Assembly (NCBI RefSeq): GCF_036898465.1
Contig: NZ_JARUMJ010000001.1
Coordinates: 868,001 to 932,000, forward strand
Source: Streptomyces sp. B21-105
GTDB lineage: Bacteria; Actinomycetota; Actinomycetes; Streptomycetales; Streptomycetaceae
Direction: 5' to 3'
DNA length: 64,000 nt
Shown here: piece by piece, positions 25,666 through 33,541 of the stretch
Numbering within the stretch: position 1 is the first letter of the stretch
How the letters are laid out: each line of letters starts with the position of its first letter
Notes under the pieces: generated by a model
Told to the model about the DNA's origin: nothing
Seen by the model: only the letters and a program-made list of their open reading frames with translations
The model's database searches: none
Position numbers and translations under genes: made by a program

Positions 25666-28361
25666 GCGTGGTCTCCTTCACTGCTGTCGCTGCCCGGTGC
25701 GCAATCCGGGGCCGCGCCGCGCCCGGGTCGCCTTCCGCCGCCCCGTGCCCAGCCCTCCCGGTACGCGGCCATGCGGTCCCGTACAACCTCGGGTGTGCGT
25801 CCTTCGTCACCGCGCGGGGCGGGCGTCGGGGCCGGTTCCTCCGGGCGCGCACGGCGCAGTTGCGGGGCGAGACTGGCCTGCCGGACCCGTCGTGGTAGGT
25901 CGTCCGTGTCGTCGGCGTATCCGACGTGTTCGGCGTGCCCGATTCTCTCGGCGTGCCCGACGATTTCGGCGTCTTCGCCGTCGTCTTGGGGACGGTGCAG
26001 GCGCAAAGCGGTCACTCCGGGAGGCGGTGGGCCGACCTCGGCCGGTTCGGAGGTGCCCTGCACGGGGGACGCGAGCGCGGGGCGTTCGACGGGCGCGGCA
26101 ACGGACTCGCGGCGTCGGCCGGAGGGGCTCGGGTCAACGGCGTGCCGGTGGTCGAGCGGTCGCTCGGCCATGTCGTGCGGTCCGAAGGCGTGCACATCGG
26201 CAGTACGGCCGTCGGACGCTTGCCCTTCGGACGCCTGCCGGTCGCCTGCGGGCACGCGCGCGTAGGCGCGTTCCGTCGGCTGCCCTGCCGCCACCTCTCG
26301 GGCGCCCTCCGGCGTGCCGCGGTGCAGCAGAGCCGTCGGCAGCAGGACGACCGCCGTGGTGCCGCCGTAGGGCGAGGTCCTCAGATGCACCTTGACGCCG
26401 TGCCGGGCGGCGAGCCTGCTGACCACGAACAGGCCGAGCCGGTCGCTGTCGAACAGGTCGAGGGCCTCGGACTGCGTGATGCGCCGGTTGGCCTCGTCGA
26501 GGGTTTCCCTGCCCATGCCCAGACCCCGGTCCTCGACCTCCACGGCGTAGCCGTTGCCGACGGGCTCGCCGGTGACGCGCACGCGCGTGTGCGGGGGCGA
26601 GAACTGCGCCGCGTTCTCGACGAGTTCGGCGAGCAGGTGGGTGAGGTCGGCCACGGCGGTGCCGATGACGGCGGCCTCCGGGAGTTGCCGTACCTCCACG
26701 CGCGCATAGTCCTCGACCTCGGAGACGGCGGCACGGATGACGTTGGTGAGCGAGACCGGCATGCGCCAGGCCCGGCCGGGCGCCGCGCCGGAGAGGATGA
26801 TCAGGCTTTCCGCGTGGCGTCGCATGCGGGTGGTGAGGTGGTCGAGCCGGAAGAGGTCGCTGAGCTCGTTCGGGTCGTCGGAGCGTCGTTCCATGCTGTC
26901 CAGGAGGCTCAACTGGCGGTGGACGAGGACCTGGCTGCGGCGAGCCAGGTTGACGAAGACCCCGGAGATGCCGCTGGCGAGTTCGGCGCGCTCCACGGCG
27001 GCGCGCAGAGCGGCCCGGTGCACGGTGTTCAGGGCCTCGGCGACCTGACCGGTCTCGTCCTCGGAAGGAGGACCGGGCGGAGCCTCCGCGTGGACGTCGA
27101 TCTCCTCCCCGGCACGCAGTTTCCCCATCGCCTCCGGGAGTTTGCGCCGGGCGATCTCCAGGGCACTGTTACGGAGGCTGACCAGCTCGACGACGAGCCC
27201 GCGACCGATGCGCACGGAGATGACGAGCGAGGCCACGACGGCGGCGAGGCCCAGCAGCACCGCTGCTCCGGGTGCGGTGAGCAGACCACGGGTGAGCGGG
27301 TCCGCGCGGCCGGCGACGTCGCCCTCGATGCTCCGCATCCCGTTCTGCACGCGCGCGTGTGCCGGGTCCCAGGTACTCGCGGGAGCGGCCGCGAGCGCCT
27401 TCGCTCCCGGCCGTCCGGCGAGCACCCTGTCCTCGAAGGCCCGCAGGGCCGCGTAGGCGCTGCCGGCGGCGAGACGGCGCCAGGCGGTCTGCTCGGGTCC
27501 GCGCAGGTCCGCGGTGGCCGACCCGGTGAGGGCGCGCCGTGTGTCGACGGCGCGGGTGAACAGCCGCAGCCGCGTTGTGTCGAGTCGCCCGTGCAGCCGC
27601 GCACCGGCGAGCACGGCGTCCTCCTGGGCCAGTGCCTCTCCCGCGCGGGAGAACTCGAGCAGCACACGCGCGTCGGAGCCGAGTTCGGCGTCCTGGATGC
27701 CCGATAGGGCGCCGCCGACCGCGAACGCCGAGGAGATGGCGCCGGTGTACCGGCTGTACGCCACCTCCCAGCCGGCGCTGCCGTCGAGCACGGCGGTCCG
27801 CAGCGAGGACAGCGCTTCGGCGCCGGAGACGAACGTCTCGAGACGCCGGGCCACGCCCGTGGGCAGGTCCTGGCCGTCGGCGACGGTGCTGTCGTCGCCG
27901 AGCCGCAGGCCGGACACCGCCCGGTCGGTGCGTTCGGCGAGCGCCCTCAGGTCGGCTTCCTGCCCGGGTGCGGGACGGGTCGCGTACCGTACGGCAGCCG
28001 TCCGTTCGGTCTGGAGGGCGGCCACGGCGGCCGCGACGGGGGCTCGGACCTGGGAGTCCACCCGCTGCAACTGGCGCAGCCGGGCGACGTCCTGTGCGGT
28101 GCCGACCGTGGCGTAGGCCCACAGGGCGAGCAGGGAGACGACCGGCACCATCAACAGGCAGACGATCTTGGCTCGTACGGTGCGCGGCCGAAGGCGCCAG
28201 CGTTCCGCGCGCGGGACCGGCGCGTCCACGGACGGGTCCGTCGACGGGTCCGTCCGTTCGTCCGGCCCTTCGTCGGCCGGGGGTCCGGCGTGGGCGCGCC
28301 GCCCGCGCGCGGGGGGCGGCGCCTCGGCGCCGGCCGTCGGGGTCCTGCGGGGTGTGCGCAT
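25662..28361 (-). CDS. cvnA: Conservon sensor histidine kinase-like CvnA (first conservon)
   Basis: 899 residues, ATG 28361 with GAGGAGG. An N-terminal Pro-rich cytoplasmic segment precedes TM1 (IVCLLMVPVVSLLALWAYA, about 47-65). Next come an extracellular nitrate-sensor-like NIT domain (about 75-345), TM2 with HAMP (about 365-430) and a cytoplasmic helical plus HATPase region (N-box LLAELVENAAQFSPP, DRGLGM, LGLFVVSRLAARHG). No classical H-box is seen, as in other CvnA proteins. The long C-terminal tail (about 690 on) is low complexity. It probably senses an extracytoplasmic cue and recruits CvnB-D. Confidence 0.92.
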   Translation of the reverse strand: MRTPRRTPTAGAEAPPPARGRRAHAGPPADEGPDERTDPSTDPSVDAPVPRAERWRLRPRTVRAKIVCLLMVPVVSLLALWAYATVGTAQDVARLRQLQRVDSQVRAPVAAAVAALQTERTAAVRYATRPAPGQEADLRALAERTDRAVSGLRLGDDSTVADGQDLPTGVARRLETFVSGAEALSSLRTAVLDGSAGWEVAYSRYTGAISSAFAVGGALSGIQDAELGSDARVLLEFSRAGEALAQEDAVLAGARLHGRLDTTRLRLFTRAVDTRRALTGSATADLRGPEQTAWRRLAAGSAYAALRAFEDRVLAGRPGAKALAAAPASTWDPAHARVQNGMRSIEGDVAGRADPLTRGLLTAPGAAVLLGLAAVVASLVISVRIGRGLVVELVSLRNSALEIARRKLPEAMGKLRAGEEIDVHAEAPPGPPSEDETGQVAEALNTVHRAALRAAVERAELASGISGVFVNLARRSQVLVHRQLSLLDSMERRSDDPNELSDLFRLDHLTTRMRRHAESLIILSGAAPGRAWRMPVSLTNVIRAAVSEVEDYARVEVRQLPEAAVIGTAVADLTHLLAELVENAAQFSPPHTRVRVTGEPVGNGYAVEVEDRGLGMGRETLDEANRRITQSEALDLFDSDRLGLFVVSRLAARHGVKVHLRTSPYGGTTAVVLLPTALLHRGTPEGAREVAAGQPTERAYARVPAGDRQASEGQASDGRTADVHAFGPHDMAERPLDHRHAVDPSPSGRRRESVAAPVERPALASPVQGTSEPAEVGPPPPGVTALRLHRPQDDGEDAEIVGHAERIGHAEHVGYADDTDDLPRRVRQASLAPQLRRARPEEPAPTPAPRGDEGRTPEVVRDRMAAYREGWARGGGRRPGRGAAPDCAPGSDSSEGDHA

Positions 28362-28407
28362 GGCCTCCTCGCTCGGATGGGGGACTGGGGGCGGGTGTTC
28401 CGGCCGG

Positions 28408-29217
28408 TCAGACGGACCGTGCCTGTTGTCGTTCCGGACCGCCCTGGGCGCTCTCCACCGCCTGCTGTGCCGAGGCGGAGGCCGTGCGCTCCCCCGTGGT
28501 GGGCGACAGCGCGACGAAGGCCGAGGTCAGGAAGAGGTAGGACCCGAGGCCGACGGCGAGGGGGAAGATGAACTGCATCGCCGTGGCCCCGGGCAGCGGC
28601 TCGCCCGAGGGCATGACGTGCACCCGCACCGCGAACATCCCCGTGTAGTGCATGCTGCTCACCGCCACGCCCATGACGAGGGAGGCGAGGGTGACGGCGA
28701 TCGGCGACTTGATGTTGAGCGCCGCCCAGAGGGCCGCGGTGGCCGCGACGACGGCGATCAGGACGGAGAGTCCCACCCGTACCGCGTTGTAGGTGATGTC
28801 ACCGTGCAGCCGGACCGCCGCCATGCCCAGGTAGTGCATGCTCGCCACGCCGAGACCGGTGGTGAGCCCGCCGATCAGCAACGCGCGCGTGCGGTCGCCG
28901 CTGTAGCCGACGGCGAAGACGCCGGCGCAGACCACGACCACGGCCACGAGCAGGCTGAGCACCGTCAGGGGAACGTCGTAGCGGATGTCGGTGCCGGTGA
29001 CGCCGAATCCGAGCATGGCCACGAAGTGCATGGTCCAGATGCCGGTGCCGATCGCCGACGCCGCGGTGATCAGCCAGTTGCGGCGTGAGCGCCCAAAGGC
29101 GCCGAGCGCGCGCATGGTGCAGCGCAGCCCGAGGGCGGCGCCGATGCAGGCCATCGCGTACGACAGCACGGGGGTCAGCCAGCCGAAGGCGGCGTGGTCC
29201 AGGTGTCCCATGGCCAC
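28408..29217 (-). CDS. MHYT-domain integral membrane sensor
   Basis: 269 residues beginning at GTG 29217 (or ATG 29211). There are seven hydrophobic segments and three MHYT-type motifs (MHFVAM, MHYLGM, MHYTGM), the repeated pattern proposed to bind copper and sense small gases. The usual GGDEF/EAL or kinase output domain is absent. The protein ends in a short Gln/Ala/Arg tail, so any signal must pass to another protein. It lies 47 nt upstream of cvnA on the same strand and probably shares its operon. Confidence 0.88.
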   Translation of the reverse strand: MAMGHLDHAAFGWLTPVLSYAMACIGAALGLRCTMRALGAFGRSRRNWLITAASAIGTGIWTMHFVAMLGFGVTGTDIRYDVPLTVLSLLVAVVVVCAGVFAVGYSGDRTRALLIGGLTTGLGVASMHYLGMAAVRLHGDITYNAVRVGLSVLIAVVAATAALWAALNIKSPIAVTLASLVMGVAVSSMHYTGMFAVRVHVMPSGEPLPGATAMQFIFPLAVGLGSYLFLTSAFVALSPTTGERTASASAQQAVESAQGGPERQQARSV

Positions 29218-29354
29218 GGGACGCTAGCCGGGGCACGGGAGCACAAAGGCGGCGCATTTCGAAAGCTGTTGGAATATGACCCAGAGATGCGCCGGAACGA
29301 TCGGGTCACGCTCGAACATGTGCGCCGAGGCATCCTCCGGGCCGGTGAGGGATC

Positions 29355-29963
29355 ATGCGGAGGATGAGCGACCTTCACACACACGTTCAGGAGTTCTTCG
29401 GCGCCCGTGCTGCCGGCTGGGACGACCGTTTCCCCGACGACGGTCCCGCCTACGCGGCCGCGATCGGCGCCCTCGGGCTGCGCGAGGGGGACCGCGTGCT
29501 GGACGCCGGCTGCGGCACCGGGCGGGCCCTGACGCCGCTGCGTGCCGCCGTGGGGCCTTCGGGAGTGGTCGCCGGGGTGGATCTGACCCCGGCCATGCTG
29601 AAGGCCGCCGTACGGGCAGGACGCGACCGCGACGGGCGGCTGGTGCTCGCCGACGTCACCGCGCTCCCTCTGCGCTCCGGGGCCCTGGACGCCGTATTCG
29701 GTGCGGGTCTCGTCGCCCATCTGCCCCGGCCGGAGGAGAACCTGCGCGAGTTGGCGCGTGTGGTGCGCCCCGGCGGCACACTGGCGCTGTTCCACCCCAT
29801 CGGCCGGGCGGCGCTCGCGGCCCGCCAGGGCCGGCAGATCACGCCGGAGGATCTGCGGGCGGAACCCCGCCTTCGTCCGCTGCTGGCGGGCGCCGGATGG
29901 CGCATGACGTCGTACGTCGACGAGGACGCGCGGTTCCTGGCAGTGGCCGTGCGCGGGGACTGA
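29355..29963 (+). CDS. Class I SAM-dependent methyltransferase
   Basis: 202 residues. The Rossmann methyltransferase motifs are clear: motif I VLDAGCGTGRAL (about 48-59), the post-I acidic VAGVDLTPAML, motif II-like LVLADVTALPL and motif III LRELARVVRPGGTLALFHP. Substrate unknown; UbiE/Coq5-like small-molecule methylases are the nearest style. ATG 29355 has GAGGG upstream; a second ATG (29364) is possible. It converges on the hydrolase gene with a 5-nt gap. Confidence 0.88.
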   Translation: MRRMSDLHTHVQEFFGARAAGWDDRFPDDGPAYAAAIGALGLREGDRVLDAGCGTGRALTPLRAAVGPSGVVAGVDLTPAMLKAAVRAGRDRDGRLVLADVTALPLRSGALDAVFGAGLVAHLPRPEENLRELARVVRPGGTLALFHPIGRAALAARQGRQITPEDLRAEPRLRPLLAGAGWRMTSYVDEDARFLAVAVRGD

Positions 29964-29968
29964 GGGGG

Positions 29969-30727
29969 TCAGGCGCCGCCGGCGACCGCCCGCACGAACG
30001 CGTCGGGGTTGTCGAACATGACGTTGTGGCCGGCGCCCGGCACCGTGACCACGCGCACCCCGGCGGCCTCCAGCGCGTCCGCTCCGTCGAGCGGGCCGGT
30101 GAGCTCACCCTGCAGGTAGACGCGCTCCACCGAGTGGAGCCCGGTCAGGATGTCGCGCATGACCGGATCGGATCCGCGCCGCAGACCGACGGCGCTGCGG
30201 TGCAACGCGCGCGGGTCGGCGAGCCGCATCGTCGCGGCCCACACGGGCCCGACCTCGTCGAGCACGCGCGCGTACCCGCCGACGACGAACTCGTCCTCCG
30301 CGTACGAGGCGATGCCGCTGCTGCCCGCCGCGGGCGGCGGGAAGGCGTCGAGGTTGGCCTCCGTCAGCACCAGCCGGGCGACCAGATCAGGCCGGCGGTG
30401 GGCCAGGACGACGGCCACGGAGCCGCCCATGCTGTGCCCGACCAGTTCGGCGCCGGTCACCTCTGCCGCGTCCAGCGCGGCCGCCAGCGCGTCGGCGTGC
30501 TCCTCGAGCGTGTAGCCGAAGTCCGCGGGACGGTCGCTGATGCCGTGGCCCGGCAGGTCGACGAACATGCTCCGACGACCGGCCAGCTCAGGCCGCGCCG
30601 CCACGTGCGCGTGGTAGACGGTCGAGGCCGCGCCCAGTCCGTGCACGTACACCCGCATGGGTCCGCCGCCCCGGGTCTCCGTCCAGCGCACTCGGCTGCC
30701 CCTGCCGTCGAACTCGGTCTGCTGCAT
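29969..30727 (-). CDS. Alpha/beta-fold hydrolase
   Basis: 252 residues from ATG 30727 (GGGGGA at good spacing; a longer frame to 30847 lacks support). Visible elements are the oxyanion-hole HGLGAAS (about 30), DLPGHGISD, the nucleophile elbow GHSMGG (about 97-102), a candidate acid after strand 6 and catalytic His in VPGAGHNVMFDNP. No signal peptide, so cytoplasmic. Substrate not predictable. It is divergent from a PadR gene, which may regulate it. Confidence 0.88.
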   Translation of the reverse strand: MQQTEFDGRGSRVRWTETRGGGPMRVYVHGLGAASTVYHAHVAARPELAGRRSMFVDLPGHGISDRPADFGYTLEEHADALAAALDAAEVTGAELVGHSMGGSVAVVLAHRRPDLVARLVLTEANLDAFPPPAAGSSGIASYAEDEFVVGGYARVLDEVGPVWAATMRLADPRALHRSAVGLRRGSDPVMRDILTGLHSVERVYLQGELTGPLDGADALEAAGVRVVTVPGAGHNVMFDNPDAFVRAVAGGA

Positions 30728-30829
30728 CGCTCCCCCTCGTATCACCGTCGTCGTCCGTCCGGATCCGTCTGGCCGTCTGGCCGTCTGGATCGATCGCCAT
30801 AAGGATCGCGACGATAATACCTCGGCAAC

Positions 30830-30845
30830 GATGTACAACGTCATC
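30830..30845. promoter_or_regulatory. Possible PadR operator
   Basis: GATG-N8-CATC dyad (ATGT/TCAT core) in the 182-nt intergenic region between divergent hydrolase and PadR genes. PadR proteins commonly bind ATGT-N8-ACAT-like sites. Position and symmetry fit, but the match is loose. Confidence 0.35.
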
Positions 30846-30909
30846 ATGGTATCCGTTTCGCGTGGTACCCAGCCGGCGAGGTACAGCGGTTCTGGGGCAG
30901 AATGCGGGC

Positions 30910-31452
30910 ATGTTGGAGCTCGCCGTCCTCGGCTTCCTGTTCGACGCCCCGCTGCACGGCTACGAGCTGCGCAAGCGCATCACCGCACTCACCGGGCACG
31001 TACGCCCGGTGGCCGAGAGCACCCTGTACCCGGCGATCAAGCGGCTGGAGAAGGCGGGCCTCCTGGTGCGCACCAAGGAGCCCGGCGCCGTAGCCGCTCC
31101 CCGGCACGTCCTGAGTCTCACCTCCGACGGCCGGGACGAACTGCGCAGGCGGCTCGCCGAACCCGACCGGCGCGACATCACCGACGAGAACCGATGGTTC
31201 ACGCTGCTCGCCTTCCTGCGGCACCTGGACGACTCCGCCGCCCAGGCCGCGGTGCTGCGCCGCCGACTGGCCTTCCTCGAGGAGCCGGCGAGCTTCTTCT
31301 ACGACGGCGCCCGGCCGCTGCGGGCCGAGGAACTGACGGACCCGTTCCGGCGCGGTGTCCTGACCATCGCCCGGGCCACCTCGCGGGCCGAACTCACCTG
31401 GCTGCGCGACACGCTCGACTCGCTCGACCCGCAAGACCCGCAGGATCACTGA
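30910..31452 (+). CDS. PadR-family transcriptional regulator
   Basis: 180 residues from ATG 30910. The N-terminal winged helix has the PadR signature: LELAVLGFL..APLHGYEL, STLYPAIKRLEKAGL and the wing ending RHVLSLTSDGRDEL. A C-terminal helical (Vir_act_alpha_C-like) dimerisation domain follows. It probably represses the divergent hydrolase gene and itself. No strong ribosome-binding site is seen, so the message may be leaderless. Confidence 0.9.
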   Translation: MLELAVLGFLFDAPLHGYELRKRITALTGHVRPVAESTLYPAIKRLEKAGLLVRTKEPGAVAAPRHVLSLTSDGRDELRRRLAEPDRRDITDENRWFTLLAFLRHLDDSAAQAAVLRRRLAFLEEPASFFYDGARPLRAEELTDPFRRGVLTIARATSRAELTWLRDTLDSLDPQDPQDH

Positions 31453-31588
31453 GCCGCTACCGCAGCCTCGTCCGCCGACCCGGTTCCCCCAAGCCCGTTC
31501 CCTCCCGCCTCCGAGCGGGCAACTCCAGGGTGAGCAGCGGGAGATGTACGGCCCGTCGACGCATTGCGGCACTGGGAAGGCGGTCTGC

Positions 31589-31918
31589 ATGTTGAGTGCG
31601 ATACACAAGGCCTACGGAAGACTCCTCGACGCGAGACGCGCGCGCTCCGGCCCGGGTGGCGCGGGAAGTCCGGGCGGGACGGCGCGCACGGGCGGAAAGC
31701 GCACGCACAACCTGTTCGAGGCGGCAGCCGCGTATGTCTCGGCCTGCGCGGAGGACGATCAGGACAGAATCGACGAGACGGTGGACTGGGTGTCGCCGGA
31801 GGCGTTGTCCTTCGGCGTCAACGAACTGGCCTGTCGCGCCGTCATCGCCCTCGCACGGGAACGCGGCGAATCGCCGCGGACCGTGGCTCGCGAACTCCTC
31901 GGACTGCCGACAGCGTGA
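31589..31918 (+). CDS. Conserved small hypothetical protein
   Basis: 109 residues from ATG 31589 with GGGAAGG upstream. A basic, Gly-rich N-terminal third precedes a helical C-terminal domain (THNLFEAAAAYVSACAEDDQ, VDWVSPEALSFGVNELACRA, ESPRTVARELL). The pattern looks like a conserved actinobacterial protein, but I do not recognise a family. It is probably cytoplasmic. The reading frame has strong codon bias and no antisense competitor. Confidence 0.6.
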   Translation: MLSAIHKAYGRLLDARRARSGPGGAGSPGGTARTGGKRTHNLFEAAAAYVSACAEDDQDRIDETVDWVSPEALSFGVNELACRAVIALARERGESPRTVARELLGLPTA

Positions 31919-32058
31919 CGCATCCGACGGGTCACACGTGGTCGATTCGCCCCGTCCGGCCGGAAACCTGCAGCTCCGGGTATGTCGGCCAGTCGTGACA
32001 AGCGCCTTCTCGCCGCACTAGGGTGCGCGCGGTTGGACGAACCGATGGGGAGGCTGAG

Positions 32059-33027
32059 ATGGCCGGGACGGACGAGGACACCGTCGCCGCCGCGGACGAC
32101 GCGCTCTATGTGCTCACGGCGGTGCTGTTGACGCCGGCGAAGTTCCCGAGCGCGCTGGGCGACGACTATCCGGAGGCCTGCGCGGCGCTCGGCATGCCGC
32201 CGCTCGCCGACGGGTATGGCCTGGTGCTGGGCCAGGACGGCGGAGGGGCACGGTGGACCGTCGTCATCGACGACGTGTCCTTGGTGGCCGTCGCCATCGC
32301 GTCGTGGGACTGCGGCATGGAGTACGACCTGTCGCCCGACGAGCGGACGGTCGTCGCCGCACTGCCCGGCTGGCCGCTGGCGGTCGCCGTCGCGGCTCCG
32401 GGCGTGCCCGCGCCGCACGACCCGGCCCCGGACGTCGCGGACGGTTCCGCGCTTACGCCTCCGGACACCAGTACCTGGGGTCCGGCGCAGCGTCGGCTCG
32501 GCGCCGACGAGATCGCGCTCCAGTGGGCCCTGTGGCGGGAGCAGATCGACGACGCGGAGTTCACGGCGTCGCGGGAGCGCGCCGAGGCGGCCGCAGGGGC
32601 CGCCGGCGGTGCCGGCCACGACGGCGAGTCCGCTGCGGCCGACGCGCCCGGGTCGCGCGGGTCCGTCGCCGCGGCGGAGCACTCGGGACGGCAGACCGAG
32701 AAGACGGACTCGGTCGACGACGCCGGGTCCGACGCGGCCGGCAAGGCATCGCCGGGCGGCCACAGCGGGATCCGACGAGTGCTGGCCGAGGTGCGCGCCT
32801 ACGTCGACAGCCCGCCTCCGCTGGGTCGGGTGCGGTCCTCCTTCGCTCCCGGTGACGCACGAACTCTGCGCGCCGACGGCCCCGGCTGGTCGCTCGTCGC
32901 CAGAACCGACGACATCGCGTTCGTGCTGCTCGACGAGGAGCCGGGCGAGGTGCTGCCGGTCGGCCGCGGCCCCGAGCTGCCCGGACTTCTGGAAGCGCTC
33001 GACAAGATGGCCGTACGACCCCTCTGA
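32059..33027 (+). CDS. Hypothetical protein, two-domain with acidic linker
   Basis: 322 residues from ATG 32059, preceded by GGGGAGG. The N-terminal ~130 residues (LYVLTAVLLTPAKFPSALGD ... GGARWTVVIDDVSLVAVAIA) and the C-terminal ~80 residues (RVRSSFAPGDARTLRADGPG, SLVARTDDIAFVLLDEEPGE) look folded. They are joined by an Ala/Gly/Asp-rich linker (about 180-250). No catalytic or membrane motifs are seen and I do not recognise the family. Confidence 0.65.
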   Translation: MAGTDEDTVAAADDALYVLTAVLLTPAKFPSALGDDYPEACAALGMPPLADGYGLVLGQDGGGARWTVVIDDVSLVAVAIASWDCGMEYDLSPDERTVVAALPGWPLAVAVAAPGVPAPHDPAPDVADGSALTPPDTSTWGPAQRRLGADEIALQWALWREQIDDAEFTASRERAEAAAGAAGGAGHDGESAAADAPGSRGSVAAAEHSGRQTEKTDSVDDAGSDAAGKASPGGHSGIRRVLAEVRAYVDSPPPLGRVRSSFAPGDARTLRADGPGWSLVARTDDIAFVLLDEEPGEVLPVGRGPELPGLLEALDKMAVRPL

Positions 33028-33052
33028 GGCCGGTCGGGCCTTCCCGAGCGGA

Positions 33053-33082
33053 CGACGGGGACCGCCCCCGCGGTCCCCGTCG
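33053..33082. terminator. Perfect hairpin between convergent genes
   Basis: 13-bp perfect stem (33053-33065 / 33070-33082) with a CCCC loop, 26 nt after the upstream stop and touching the stop of the minus-strand small membrane protein. Bidirectional terminator. Confidence 0.8.
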
Positions 33083-33083
33083 C

Positions 33084-33266
33084 TCAGCGGCCGATTTCCT
33101 TGCGCGTGACCCGGCGCAGCCTGCGCCGTTGTGACGGATCCAGCGTGAGGTAGGCCGCCGCGGGAACCCCCACCACGATCAGCAGGGCGGCCCACCAGGG
33201 CAGCCAGATCAGCAGGAGGAGCCCTACCGCCACGCCCCCTGCGGCGATCTTCGCGTTCTTCGACAT
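33084..33266 (-). CDS. Small two-helix membrane protein
   Basis: 60 residues from ATG 33266, chosen because AAGGAGG lies upstream inside a longer in-frame extension. A hydrophobic stretch (about 9-43, VAVGLLLLIWLPWWAALLIV and following) gives one long or two short transmembrane helices. It is followed by a basic cytoplasmic tail (RRRLRRVTRKEIGR). Function unknown. Confidence 0.6.
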   Translation of the reverse strand: MSKNAKIAAGGVAVGLLLLIWLPWWAALLIVVGVPAAAYLTLDPSQRRRLRRVTRKEIGR

Positions 33267-33541
33267 CTGTGCGTCGCCTCCTTCGCGGCCGTTGCCGCTC
33301 TCTGCCATGAAAACGGGTCCGCGCCGCCCGCGGTTCCGGAAGCGACCCTGAGACGTCCCTGAACTACGCCCCCGAGACGCCCCCGAGACGGCCGAGTACC
33401 CGCAGCCGGACATGCAGCCGGACATGCAGCCGAACCGACCCCGACCGGCCCGCCAAGAACACCGTGTGCTCTCCCCTCCCCAGTGCTGTACCCTCGGCGA
33501 CTCCGCCCTGGTAGTCAAACTTGAGGAGCAAGCTCATCACC

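Noticed and set aside
30755..30795. CTGGCCGT tandem repeat upstream of the hydrolase
   Set aside because: Only two to three copies of a simple motif; no symmetry or position that suggests function.
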